Shown here: piece by piece, positions 25,806 to 37,520 of the stretch
How the letters are laid out: the number at the start of each line of letters is the position of its first letter
How positions within the stretch are numbered: position 1 is the stretch's first letter
Assembly (NCBI GenBank): GCA_963971405.1
Contig: OZ020490.1
Location: forward strand, 30,777,464-30,841,463
Direction of reading: 5' to 3'
DNA from: Psococerastis gibbosa
Lineage: Eukaryota > Arthropoda > Insecta > Psocodea > Psocidae
Length of the DNA: 64,000 nt
Notes under the pieces: generated by a model
Database searches by the model: none
Seen by the model: only the letters and a program-made list of their open reading frames with translations
What the model was told of the DNA's origin: nothing
Made by a program: the position numbers and the translations under genes

Positions 25806-26336
25806 TAATTCCAATGCAGGGCGTAATACAGCATTTTCCTAGTTTAAAGAAAACCTGCATTGAGGGTAGTTCCGCCTACGTTACAGACTAGGCTAAACAA
25901 ATTCCAACCGAAGCAAGGAACCCGCCATGTATTCTAAGCTTCCTTTCGATTCCACTTTCCTCAGCTAGGTGCGAGTCACCTAAGTATTGGCGCATGCAAG
26001 TTGTAGGGATTTTATCGCAGGAACTGTGCTACATGACAATTAATAATTTAATGGGTTCTATTGTCTTTTGGTTGAAGTTGGTTAGTATTGGTATAAACTA
26101 GTCTATATAGAGAGGTCCGTAATATATCGATATTTCGGACAAGGTTAGGTTGAAACTACAGCCCACTAACGGAAATTGCAACAGCTGAGTTATTTGCCCT
26201 GCTTTTAGGTCAACACCTATGTCCTAGTTCAAATATTTACCCAATACCCAATCAAAAATATTAATGTAAACAAATAAAATTCAGATGGCCATTGTATAGT
26301 AAAATTTGATATTGAGTATTATCCAACAATGTTCAG

Positions 26337-26505
26337 CAGCCTGATCGAGGCGATTACAATACCGGTATTTAATTAATCCCCTGGTAATAAAAAAGTAAAC
26401 AAGATAATTTTATAATAGAAAGTGCTATTCAAAATTTGTTTGTTTACACCTGTAATCCTAGGGTATTTATTTAACCCCGGTATTAGAATCGCCTCGATCA
26501 GGCTG
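26337..26505. mobile_element. MITE M1, complete
   Basis: 169 bp with terminal inverted repeats CAGCCTGATCGAGGCGAT and a CAG on both sides (26334-26336 and 26506-26508). Interior has ACCGG followed by TATTTAATTAATCCCC. A related family occurs at 39371, 45034, 48393, 48796 and 50771. Confidence 0.75.
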
Positions 26506-26509
26506 CAGT

Positions 26510-28440
26510 TGAAGTAAATTGGAATAGACTAATATTGGCCAATTGATTTATTGGAACAAAATAGCAAAAAATTCAACTTTGAATGCGTTTTAATTAAAAA
26601 TAAGCTACAACTTGAGTCACTACGGCAACACAGACACGTGACATGGCCTACTTCTTATGAGCATAAATGTAAAGTTTGTTTAAAAGAAATCTACGAAGTA
26701 GGGTACGACCACCTGCCATATTCAATCGAGAATCACACCTGCCTTGTACGTTGTACCTGCGCTCTACATTCGGGGGTGGCTTGGCGTAATGGTAGTACTA
26801 CCACTACAGAACAGACCACGCCCATTTGCGTTACGCTATTCTCGCGAATGACGCATCTTCAAACATTATCATAGATAACCCAAACGTCAAATTATAGTTG
26901 CAAAAGTACATTCAGTACATAGCCACATAGGGAACATTAAACATCAAGAATCGGAAATGGAATTTATAACTCCTTACTGCCTTCCAACTGGGCGGGACCT
27001 GACTGCGTGGCACTAAAACAGACGAGGAAAGACAAATAACCTGACTTCAATAAACCCATCCAGGCCTCACAGATATAATAGTTAACAAATTATTGCTAAA
27101 TTATCAGAAAAATATACTAAATGTCATAAAACAATATGAATTATTTTTATTTGTTGCCTGGACAACCCTGACCGCCATCAATACCGGTAGATGATTTTAA
27201 CAATAGAGGAATAACTACACGTTAAATGTGGTCAAAATATGTCAAATAATATCTGTAAAGCCTTAGTACACATTGGGATACATTCTAAAAGCTTGAAAAT
27301 GGGTATTTACCTTGAAATTAAGAATGTAAAGTCCAGCAAGATGAAACTCTGACGCCTTCAAAGCAAATGGAACGAGCGGTTGTCTAGCCCGCACTACTCG
27401 GTGGAAGCATCTTTTTTCAACTTTTCATCTAAAAACTAGCTTAAAACGGAAAGATTTTTAATTAAAAAGTTCTTTTTTATTAATTAATAATTTATTGATA
27501 CCTTTATAATTCATTACATAGCTTAATTATTAATGGAATTCGTAAAATAGTAGCTATTTCCATTAAACATAGAACTCTTTACCATATATGGGCATAACTT
27601 TTTCTGGAATATGATTGGCTGGCACCGGCCAATGAAATGTCAGCGCGGGAAATTTAAACGGTTGGTTTTATGAGATCACTGGATTGGAATCAAAGAGGAT
27701 ATTCATGCTTGTACGTTAGCCTGCAAGTGATTCAAGTTGCCTGGGGGCCATGACTATCGTAAATCTAATTTTTCTTTTCATTCATGACTCAGCAGTCTGC
27801 GCCGCAATTAACTAGCCTACCACGTCTATTTGTAGCATTTATTAGACGTCTAATATATACTTTTTATTCACACTAGCCTAATAAGCCGTTAGACCTGCAA
27901 GTAAAGTTACCATACTGCACAAGCCACTAGTTAAGGGCTACAGTACACTTCACTCACCACCTAATTTTCTTCTGCTCTCAGTAGGTACTCTTCTCATAAT
28001 TGGTAGAGAGGATTGTGAAAATTTGAGGACTAAAATTGTTCGTGGACGCACTGACTCTAGAGAATGCGAGGAAATGGCTAGAAAGAGGAAATATATAAGT
28101 ATCCTAATAATAGAGTACCTATGCGTACATAAAAAAGAGGAAGGCCGAAAGACATACCGAAATAACGTAAATAGGAGCTAACTTAATAGTCAATCAAGCT
28201 CTTGGTCTTCTATATGTGAAGTACAGACTACAGTATAGTATGCTGTGGTAGATGGGCCTATAAATAAACATATCGTATCAAATCAAATATTTATACAATA
28301 ACTTATAGGCCTACAGTAACGTATATTGTGAGTTCTGACTTACAATATGAAATAAGGACATCATAATATATAGGCTACTGTACAATATTAGGCCTATATC
28401 ACAATATAGCTAATATACAGTCAATAAATAAAGCTTTGGC
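26510..28440. other. No supported gene; one regulatory-looking cluster
   Basis: A 107-codon plus-strand frame at 26551-26874 is not recognised. At 27582-27650 lie CCATATATGG (a perfect CArG/SRF-type site), an inverted pair of CCAAT boxes (ATTGGC and GCCAAT) and GCGCGGGAAA (E2F-like). No transcript can be attached to them. The rest is AT-rich. Confidence 0.4.
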
Positions 28441-28446
28441 GTTATT

Positions 28447-29175
28447 GCTTTCCTATTTATATGTTAACAGCCTATACGGAATTCGTTGTGATGGTCGAAA
28501 TTTTCGATTTGGAGATTTCAGTGAATTAACACGTTTTGAGGTCCCATCAGGAACCAAAAAAATGTTTTTTTTTTAACGAAATGTCTATCTGATCGTCGGG
28601 TCTTTGGGTTTACTTTTCTTGCGTATAGTGAATAGTCACACTTTCATAAGAACATCCGAAAAACGGATGAATGGGGACACAACTTCAGGTTTTCATGGAA
28701 GCGAACGCATAAAAGTTTCACTTCTGTGAAAACAGCGGAAAGCTTTGTCCCTCTTCACCGATTTTTACGATACCCCCCGCATTTTGTCAACATTAATAAC
28801 AACTACAATATATGTGAATTTAAAAGAAATCGTTAGAGCCGTTTTCGAGAAATAATTTTTTTGACGTTTTTTATGAGTTTTTTGAAAATAAAACCCCAAA
28901 TTGAGTTAGCCCAAAATAAAAAAAATGGTCCCGAGGTATGATTTTTGCGAACCTACATGCCGAATTTCATCAAAATCGACCGAGTAGTTTGCCCGGAAAT
29001 CGATGCATTGACAGACTGAGCGACAGACAGAGCGACAGAACGACAGACAGACATTTAGTAAAAACCACTTTTTTGGGTTCCTGTGACCTCAAAACGGGTA
29101 AATCCGTTGAAATCTCGGAATCGAAAATTTCGACCATCACAAAGCTTTCCTTATATTACGTATAAATTGGAAAGC
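28447..29175. repeat. Element X copy 1: two partial copies facing each other
   Basis: A plus-orientation start (28447-28600) is followed by a minus-orientation fragment (about 28765-29175) ending in the same terminal block (reverse of GCTTTCCAATTTATA). The conserved blocks CTCGGAATCGAAAATTTCGA and CAGACAGA are present. Confidence 0.75.
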
Positions 29176-29546
29176 TATAAAATTATAAAACAACATACCA
29201 CTAATTCCATTTAACTAATTTATATAGTGGAATTAGTGCAAGGTTGTTTTATGATTTTATTTTTATTTGTAATGTATCACTTTCATGAAGTCACTGTAGA
29301 AACGCTTATTACATGGATGAGCCTATAGCTAGCTGGGGCTGGGCTGCGTATCTACGATAGCGCCAGACAAAATGTTGGCGCCCAACCGTCTATGTAGCTG
29401 CGGAGAGGAAGCCTAGCTAGAGAGACCTCCTTATAGCTAGGGATCATGGCTAACTCGGCGAGCCCAGATGTGCTACCATATACAGAAATTACATAGCCTA
29501 CCGCAAGAGAGGCGGAATGGTCGTATGCTGTATTTTGTATTTTATT

Positions 29547-30387
29547 GCTTTCCAATTTATATGTAGGCAAGGAAAGCTTTGTGATGGTCGAAATTTCCGA
29601 TTCCGAGATTTCAACGGAATTACACGTTTTCAGGCACCAGGAACCCAAAATAGTGGTTTTTACGAAATGTCTGTGTCTGTCGCTCTGTCTGTCTGTTCAT
29701 CAATTTCCGGGCAAACTACTCGGCCGATTTTGATGACATTTTGCATGTAGGTTCACAAAAATCATACCTCGAAACCATTTTTTTTTTTTTTTTGGCTAAC
29801 TCAATTTGGGGGCGTTTTATTCTCAAAAAACTAAAAAAACTTATTAAAAAATTATTTCTCAAAATCGGCTCCAACGATTTCTTTTAAATTCACATATATT
29901 GTAGTTGTTATCAATGTTGATAAAATGCGGGAGGTCGCTTGCCCCTTGATAGGTTGCTTCTGGGGGTAAAAAAATAAAAATAACTAAATTTTAATGAAAA
30001 ATGACTAAAAAATAATTTTTCTGCGAAACCTTTCTATCGATGATTTCTACCTTCAGGTATGTTTTAGGTGTTAAATTGAGTAACGAAACCGGACAGGTTG
30101 CTTTCCCAGAAAGTATTTGGTTTTGTACAAAAAAATATATTTCTTTGAAAAAAATTTACGCTCAAATGCATTGCGTGCCCTGCCAGTATTGCTGTGTGGT
30201 ATTGTGTTGGTCTGACCTATCTAGAATTTTCCTCACCTCCAGTGACGTCAAGTGGACAACCCCCCCCCCCCCCAGATATCGGAAATTTAACCATAGGAAA
30301 ATTATTTACCATGAAATTACTCATTTTCTATATCTACTAATTTTGATAAATTGGAAAGTATGTTCGAGTAAACTCGGACCTGTTTTT
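29547..30387 (+). mobile_element. Element X copy 2, full length with 12-bp target duplication
   Basis: 841 bp flanked on both sides by TTGTATTTTATT (29535-29546 and 30388-30399). It starts GCTTTCCAATTTAT and ends ATAAATTGG...GTTCGAGTAAACTCGGACC plus a T/A tail. A C-rich run lies near 30259-30274. The long variable-type duplication and the A tail of copy 6 point to retroposition. Internal short frames are not convincing as genes. Confidence 0.8.
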
Positions 30388-30837
30388 TTGTATTTTATTT
30401 AATATTTATAATTAGGCTTGCCAGATTTTCATTTCGTCAAATCGGGACGAAGAGCAAAAGTCCACTCTCTCCAGTGTACATATTATAATTTTCAAATGTC
30501 ACTTTATCTAGTGTAGGCTAGTATTGAACAATATACAATATGCACTATGTATACTATTGTGTTGTGTCATAGGAAATTAAAAATTAATTCAAAATAATTT
30601 TTGTATGCGATTTAATTGAGCCCCAAATCACTAAATCATTGCTTGAAAACCTGGGAAGATATAAATTATAAATGTTCATACTTTACTATACAATCCGCCA
30701 AATGACATCCGATTTTAAATAATAATAATTAATAGTTCTATTTATTTTTTTTATTTTATTTTTTTAATCGGGACATTTGGCTCTTTTTTTGAGACGTCGG
30801 GAGATTACCTACCTTCAAAATCGGAACGTCTGGAAAG

Positions 30838-31138
30838 CCTGCGGCGTAGCCATTTTTTTTTTGAGGGGGGGGGGGGTCCAGTTTGCAACATCAATGCATT
30901 AAGCTTGTACACTTACGATTAGTTTTCGGAGGGGGTGGTGTTTCATTTGCCACCCCCCCCCCCCCCCCATTTCGTGAAATTGTAGAAAAAGAGGAAAGCC
31001 GTTTCCATGAACGTACGCAGCATTTAATTAGGGGACTTGATCTTATTTTCCTTAATTTCTCTTGCTTTTTGTCAAATTTGGGGGGGGGGGGGAGGGGTCC
31101 AGACCCAGCTGACCCCTCCCCCCTTGGCTACGCCACTG
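30838..31138. mobile_element. hAT-type MITE with G/C tracts, copy K1
   Basis: Right end GGCTACGCCACTG and left end GGCGTAGCC (outermost bases lost) enclose three long G or C runs (about 30868, 30953, 31080). It is like the intact relatives K2 and K6. The 133-codon frame inside it is not considered a gene. Confidence 0.6.
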
Positions 31139-32010
31139 CCTGCATATATAGAAGCTATACTGTAGGTACCAGCCCGGCAAGATTTCACATGGCGCAGAAA
31201 GCGTTAAATATAAAAGACGGTTGGGTAGTGCCGGTCACGTACAGTAGGTCCTCCTTGACCTTGGCGGCCCTCGGGTCTATATAGCCTTACAAAGGGCCTA
31301 TAGATGGGTGATGTCATTGTTAGGTAGTCCTATATCAACCGACTTTTCTTAGTCAAGGTCACAACGACGGTTATTGATGACAGTTGAACAAAATTTGCGC
31401 ATGATTCCATAACACTGTAGGCAAGGGCGGGCACAGCTGCATAAGCCCTTATTGTTCCAATATTCAAGTGTGTAATAGAGGAATCGGTGATCCTACTTTA
31501 TAAGGACTAGAACACTTTTTTTCTTTTTACAAAAAAATTCTTTACATACAAACAATTCAATGAATGTATCCGAATAACCTCTTCAGTCGCCTCTGTAGGT
31601 AATACCTGTGTTGAGTTACAACAGGTCACCGATCGCATGATGTGTAGAGACTCGCACAAGTATGAACAAGCTACCACTATGCCATCGAAGTCCATTTAAT
31701 TAGATATTGTAGAAGTAGGAAGTATAGAGGTAAGCCTACATTTTTAATTCAAAACACAAAGTTCTTTAATATATTTAATTTCAAAATTAGGTGAGGTACA
31801 GCCTCATTTGCCTCCAGTAGCGAGCTGTGCTTTCAATTAATGACATATATTAAGAAACTTGAATATTTGGTTCAACTCACTTCATTACCTGAATAATTTG
31901 AGTTCGATATATGGTAGCCTATAAGTTTTTAATACAGCTGCAACGTTCCCAGACACCTGCAACAACAACAACAACAACAATTACAATAATATACAGGCTG
32001 GTGCCCAATC
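31139..32010. other. Mostly unique sequence with SINE-B copy 3 and a CAA tract
   Basis: SINE-B lies at 31560-31694 and a CAA microsatellite near 31961-31982. No supported gene. Confidence 0.5.
31560..31694 (-). repeat. SINE-B copy 3
   Basis: Carries CCGAATAACCTCTTCAGTCG at one end and CTACCACTATGCCATCGAAG at the other. Confidence 0.7.
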
Positions 32011-32017
32011 AGTTTTA

Positions 32018-32153
32018 GGCGCAGATTCCATCAACGTCAATAGTGATATGAAATGTTTTTGACGTGGTAGCAGACATTTTTAGTATGTCTTTAATGTCTG
32101 CTACCACGTGAAAAACATTTAATATCACGATTGACGTTGGTGGAATCTGCGCC
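32018..32153. mobile_element. Hairpin MITE H8
   Basis: 136 bp. Arms begin GGCGCAGATTCCAYCAACG and carry the motif TGACGTGGTAGCAGACATT (CACGTGG in the right arm). The stem between is unique but self-complementary. Flanked by TTA and TAA. Confidence 0.85.
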
Positions 32154-32593
32154 TAAGGGATCACTTTTCAATTTGTTTTGTAAACAAACCTGAGTTATTA
32201 AAAAAAAAAAATAATAATTAATATCTCAATCCACAGCCGCAAATCTATTAGCAGAGTCTTTTGAATAATTCTTAAGAAATTTAAGCTTTCGCAGTAAATT
32301 TGCATTTTCTCATCTGAAATATTTATAATATAAAACAAAATAGGCCTAGTGCGTTGTAGATACCTATTTTATAGAATACCAGTGTCCGTCTAGTAAATAG
32401 TCTCTCTCCAAAGAGAGTTCATATTTTTTATTAAGTGTATTAAGTAAAATATGATTCTTAGATGTTTGTTGCCGACTTGCCGTGGATAGATAAATAAAAT
32501 ACAATAAAATAAGAAATATAAAATAAAAATTGCCTTTATGTTCTATTACTCAGCCAACCTAGCGGAGTCAATACGTTCATAAAGCCCTCTCTT

Positions 32594-32859
32594 CAGTGGC
32601 GGCGCAACGGGGGTGCCTGGCCCCCAGAAAGTTTCTCTGGCCCCCTCTGGGCCCCCCCTTATGGGATATTTTACATGTTATACCTAGCAGAATTTTTGTA
32701 ATTCAAAAACGTCAGAATTAAAAATGGTTACATATTACTTACTTTCATTATGCCTACTTCCAATGAAAATGGTTTTGTTTTTTCATTGCCCCCCCCCCCC
32801 CAGATAGAAGTCATGCCCCCCCCATGGCCCCCGCCTTAAAATTTCTAGCGCCGCCACTG
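32594..32859. mobile_element. hAT-type MITE K2
   Basis: 266 bp with terminal inverted repeats CAGTGGCGGCGC. It is flanked by the exact 8-bp duplication CCTCTCTT (32586-32593 and 32860-32867). Rich in CCCC and GGGG runs. The TIR type and 8-bp duplication place it with hAT. It has no coding capacity. Confidence 0.9.
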
Positions 32860-32940
32860 CCTCTCTTACACTCAACTAGGAATACCAGAAAATGTAGCAA
32901 GTGTGGGACTCGAACCAACAACCTTTCGGGTGAAAGTCGG

Positions 32941-33257
32941 CAGAGGCGTAACGTTGTAGAATGGTGGCGGGGGCAAAACTAAGTAGACCTTATGACGTCA
33001 TCAGGCAGGAGATAAGGAAAAATTGAAATTATAAGTGCAAAATAGTGGGGTTTTACGCATTTTAATAGTAGTAAAGTATAGCTGTAGATTTTACAAAGCT
33101 AACAAAGGAATGCTTATATTCATATTGCTGCAAAGGGCCCCGGGGGTATCCATTAACCACGTCTTACAATGCTGGGGGGGGGGGGGGGCAAAGCCCCCCT
33201 AAAAGGAGCTGGGGGGGGGGCAAGATGGACCGTGCCCCCACCAACTTTACGCCCCTG
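32941..33257. mobile_element. hAT-type MITE K3
   Basis: 317 bp. Starts CAGAGGCGTAACGTT and ends TTTACGCCCCTG. The exact 8-bp duplication AAAGTCGG lies at 32933-32940 and 33258-33265. Contains a run of 14 or more G at about 33176 and a second G run. Related to K4. Confidence 0.9.
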
Positions 33258-33540
33258 AAAGTCGGACTCTGCCACTACCTACTTTAAGTTATAAGTCCTA
33301 ACAGTAAATTTATTTCACACAAAAAATTTAAAAAGGTTTAACTATGAATTGCATACCGAATACATTGCATAAACATTAAGAGACTACCTGCCACCCCCGC
33401 TACAATTTCTCATACAACATCCATCACAGAGCCATAATTGGGATGCCATAAGGTAGAAGAAACTTTCTTCTACATTTCGATACGTAGTGGGTGGTCCCCA
33501 CTATTACTATTTGGCCACAGTTTTTCTGAAAACAAAAACA

Positions 33541-33657
33541 TTATTTTTATTTTTTTATTTTTTTTATTTTTTTATTTCTTTTTTAATATTGTAAATGTTG
33601 TTTTGATTTGATTTAATAAATTTATTTGATTTGATTTGATTTATTTGATTATTAGCG
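33541..33657. repeat. Low-complexity T-rich and GATTT repeats
   Basis: Runs of T with scattered A, then several units of GATTT. Confidence 0.8.
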
Positions 33658-33701
33658 GTGCGATGGAATTTTTATTATTATCATCTGAAACATAGGCCTA
33701 C

Positions 33702-33945
33702 CTGTTGCAATTTCGTGTCAACTTCCGACTCTATTAACTGGTCAATATCTTCGTTACTGCCTTCACGACGGCCTCCAGCCAGCGTTCGTCAGGTTGGGCT
33801 ATCTCGAAGGCCTACTGGGTCATGGCAAGGGGCTGTCGCCGGCCTAATCATACTGACGCATCGCCTAACTACAGCCTTCTCCGCGGCCTCCTGCCAGTGT
33901 TCAGCAGCTTCTCGAAGGCCTACTGGGCCAGCCTATTCATACTAG
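33702..33945 (-). pseudogene. Possible exon or decayed coding segment with duplicated peptide
   Basis: The minus strand reads PVGLREAAEHWQEAAEKAVV, then after a frame change a related DERWLEAVVKAV, then in another frame NEDIDQLIESEVDTKLQQ. The last codon CAG is followed by the donor-like GTAGGC at 33701. The two similar peptides come from a direct repeat about 110 bp apart. The protein is not identified and the frame is not continuous. Confidence 0.3.
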
Positions 33946-34499
33946 GGTATCGGTAAGGCCACCATCTTACCCCCAAGGTGGCCGTGATTTGATTGGCCAG
34001 CGTGGCGAGCTTTTTGTTGTGCCTGAAAAATAAAAATAATTCAATAAAAGAATAAGCGATTTTAAATAACAATATGTGTGTGTGGGTGGGGGGGGGGGGG
34101 GGGGGTAGACATTCATTCCCGCCAAGAATATTTTTTTTTTGTACCACCTACTACGTCTTTTCTGACCAATCAGGGCACGCATAGGGTACTTCCAAACAAC
34201 AACAAATCGAGTCATGGTGGCAAGGCGAGCTCTGAATGGTCAAAAGAAGATGCAACGCACAGTGGTTTCGCCCACTGTTCCATTACCAGGACTTTAAAAT
34301 TCACTTTCTAGCGGCAAGTCACATAATATAGTCGCTGTTAATGTAAATAAAACGCACTAGCCCTCCCCCTCCTTAATGGTTTGGTGTTGGGGGAAAATAT
34401 ATAAATAGGCTCAATTTTACAAAATTATAATATTTAAAAAAATTATGTATTACTGGGGAATTATTTAATTTATGCTTTCTAGTTTCAAGTATGCTTAAA

Positions 34500-34866
34500 G
34501 ATTCATGGAGGAACAAAGCTGAACAGGTTATGTTTTCCCAAGGTTTCGGTTTTAAAGAAAAAATAATTTTATGAAAAAGTTATGTAGAATCCGTGCCCCA
34601 ATTCAAGACATACTATACCATTATTATTGCCGAGTATTACAGGTATATTGGTAATTATTTTACGTTTTATATTGAAACCGCTCATTTTATGCAATTGCCC
34701 TGTCGATCAATCCTGTGCTATAGGATAGGGACAATCGAGGAAACCGAAATTTCACCTTAGGGCAATAATTTACCATAGTTATCTATTACGGTACCTATAC
34801 TAATTGATGAATAGAAAAGCATGAACGGGTTCACTCGTATACCGGTCATTTGCACTACAAAATAAA
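34500..34866 (+). repeat. Element X copy 3a, diverged 3' half
   Basis: Diverged plus-orientation match to the 3' half of X (GAACAGGTTATGTTTTCCCA, then the CCATAGTT and AAAGCATG blocks). It directly precedes and faces copy 3b. Confidence 0.5.
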
Positions 34867-34867
34867 A

Positions 34868-35666
34868 CATGCTTTCCAATTTATCAATTAGTAGGGAGAG
34901 AAAATGAATAATTTTCCTATGGTTAAATTTCGGATATCTCGGGGGGGGGGGGGTGTCCACCTGACGTCACTGGAGGTGAGGTAGCCTCAATATATTTAAA
35001 ACACATTACAACACAGTAATAATGGCAGGGCAGGCAATGCATTTCAGCGTGAAGTTTCTATCATTTTTTCAAAAAAAATTTTTTTGCGCAAAAGCAAATA
35101 GGTTTTTGGGAAAGCAAACTGTCCGGTTTCGTTACTCAACTTAACACCTAAAACATGCCTGAAGGTAGAAATCATCAATAGAAAAGTTTCGCAGAAATAT
35201 TATTTTTAGTCATTTTTCATTAAAATTAAGTTATTTTTATTTTTTTACCCCCAGAAGCAAACTATCAAGAGGTAAGCGACCCCCCGCATTTTATCAAAAT
35301 TAAGAACGACTAGAATATATGTGAATTTAAAAGAAATCGTTGGAGCCGTTTTTGAGAAATAATTTTTTTAGACGTTTTTTTGGAGTTTTTTGAGAACAAA
35401 ACCCCCCCAAATTGAGTTAGCTCAAAATAAAAAAAAAGGTCCCGAGGTATGATTTTTGTGAACCTGCATGCCAAATTTCACTCAAATCCACCGAGTAGTT
35501 CGCCCGCAAATCGACGAACAGACAGACCGACAGACCGATAGAAATTTCGTAAAAAGCACTTTTTTGGGTTCCTGGGACCCCAAAACGTGTAAATCCGTTG
35601 AAATCTCGGAATCAAAAATTTCGACCGTCACAAAGCTTTCCTTATACTACGTATAAATTGGAAAGC
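34868..35666 (-). mobile_element. Element X copy 3b
   Basis: Near full-length reverse copy from CATGCTTTCCAATTTATC to TATAAATTGGAAAGC, with a G run (reverse of the C run) near 34940 and the CAGACAGACCGACAGACC block. Confidence 0.85.
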
Positions 35667-35669
35667 AAT

Positions 35670-36752
35670 AAACTATGTTCAATGGTGTAATTATATGGAG
35701 ATAATAAAACACTGTGTGTGTTTCTTCGATTTCATAACAATCAGCTGGAATTCATAAAGAAAAGTATTTACTTCAAGAGTAGAAGAGTAAAAGGTAGAAG
35801 TAAGAAGTAAAGCTATGAGCATGCACCTTTTTCTAATTCATAACCAATTACTTTTACTTATTTGCATTTGCTTCCTGCCAATGAGCAAAAGCTTGAGAAA
35901 CGTAGATGACGCAAGTAAATGCTTGAAAATATTAACACATCCGTAGGAAATGCTTTTGCTCAAAATTTTTATTAATGGAAACAGGCATTTATGTGAAGTT
36001 TAAGCTTATTATTATTTTACGAATTCGGCTGATAATTTGAACTGTATAGTGTAGTAGTTACGACGAAGCAGAACCCATGTATGTAGCCGCCAGTAACTTC
36101 TTTGCATGTGAAAATGTCTTATAGCCTGTTTGGCAGATAATTAGTCTGTTCATGCATGGACCAATTAAGTTATAAATATAGAGTCAACCATGACGTATAA
36201 AACTGGAATGAATGCCATACATAATTGCCGTGACAACTGACTCATTCAACTATCATACATACGTACATACTGTATATTACCATACTGCTTTACCTACAAT
36301 TAATTATTTTTCCTTACCCGTTAAAAGCAAATTGGACACCCTTACTAGGTACCCGTTTTTGCACCAAGTCGAATTTCTCATGAAATATTGATCATAGAGC
36401 CTCTAATGCGATATCAGAAAGTAGATTACCTTCAGGAATTGTGTAGGGCCTGTAGAAATACTAACAAGTTCAACTCAATTCAAGTCTAGTCTATTAGTAG
36501 CCCCATAAAATAGTTTAGCTTACTAAACAAGTTTTATTAAAACATTTATTTATTGTTCGTTCATAAAAATTATATGCCACGAAATTACAATTACTTAATT
36601 TTTTCTTACTACGGTACTATCCGCACAATTCATAAAGCCAGGGACCATTTTCTACATTTATTATTATGTATTTATTTCTTATATTACGGTAACATGGAGA
36701 AGAAATGTTCCTCTTCATTTTTGCTGTACATTATGTGGCCGTCAGTAACATT
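35670..36752. other. No recognised gene
   Basis: AT-rich. The segment 36340-36420 resembles 3350-3440 (shared ATTTCTCATGAAATATTGAT-like block). Nothing else was seen. Confidence 0.5.
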
Positions 36753-37343
36753 CAGAGGCGTAAAGTTATAAAATTATGGCGGGGGCAAAACTAAGTAGAC
36801 CTTATGACGTCATCAGGCAGGATAAGGAAAAATTGAAAATATAAGAGCAAAATAGTAGGGTTTTGCCATCCCGTGGTTGGATACCGTTATCAATATGGCT
36901 GCTAGTGTAGCCTGCACAAGAGAAGTACGCAATTTGGCGGGGAAACCCAGTGATATGTGTAGCCTGCACAAGCTAAGTACAGAGTTTTTGATCGGGTCCA
37001 GGTATCCGTTCTGCTATGCTGCAATGTGTAGGACTTTGATATTTTTTGCGTTGGTACTTATCTCTGATAGTTGGCTTATGGCTAACGGGTGCCTCGTAAG
37101 GCATATTATGGCTCCCGCCGCTCCAGTTAATGTATCTTTATGGGTTTTGCGCATTTTAATAGTATAGTAAAGTATAGCTGTAGATTTTACAAAGCTAACA
37201 AAGGAATGCTTATATTCATATTGCTGCAAAGGGGCGCGGGGGTCTCCATGAACCACGTCTTACAATGAACGAGGCAAAGCCCCCCCCCCCAAAGGAGCTG
37301 GAGGGGGGGGGGCAAGTTGGACCCCCCCAACTTTACGCCCATG
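36753..37343. mobile_element. hAT-type MITE K4 with an insertion inside
   Basis: Ends CAGAGGCGTAAAGTT and AACTTTACGCCCATG. Flanked by GTAACATT and GTAACACT (8 bp, one mismatch). It is related to K3. A 276-bp stretch at 36866-37141 interrupts it, bounded by the direct repeat GGGTTTTG. K3 lacks this stretch, so it is a later insertion. Confidence 0.8.
36866..37141. mobile_element. 276-bp insertion within K4
   Basis: Flanked by GGGTTTTG on both sides (36858-36865 and 37142-37149). No terminal inverted repeats. It contains an internal direct repeat GTGTAGCCTGCACAAG. A 96-codon plus-strand frame (36877-37167) runs past its end and is not recognised. Confidence 0.55.
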
Positions 37344-37520
37344 GTAACACTGATCATGGCAAGTCGAAGGACTTCCAAAACTGTGGCGAACTAATGATAG
37401 TGACGGCCATTCATTATACCTACTATATATAGTATGTACTATGCATGCATTATGTAGTTGCATAACATAAAGTGATTGATCTTCCTTTAAGCGCGTTGTC
37501 CCCTAGTGGACATCCGAGGT

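Larger units (their letters stand above)
32541..33282 (-). repeat. SINE-A copy 5, interrupted by two MITEs
   Basis: Pieces 32541-32593, 32868-32940 and 33266-33282 together make one SINE-A copy in reverse orientation. Two independent hAT-type MITEs (32594-32859 and 32941-33257) are inserted in it, each with its own 8-bp duplication of SINE sequence. This gives a clear relative age order. Confidence 0.85.

Noticed and set aside
28900-29100. CRISPR-like array from repeated CAGA/CGACAGA blocks
   Set aside because: It is a tetranucleotide-type tract within an interspersed animal repeat, with no repeat-spacer structure.
30883-31284. 133-codon plus-strand frame
   Set aside because: It starts in and runs through a MITE with poly(G)/(C) runs that give glycine and proline strings.
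35468-35656. Short frames with TDRQTDRNFVK and EISESKISTVTKLSLYYV in element X copies
   Set aside because: The same peptides recur in nearly every X copy at the same place. They come from the CAGA tract and conserved repeat DNA with no longer gene around them.
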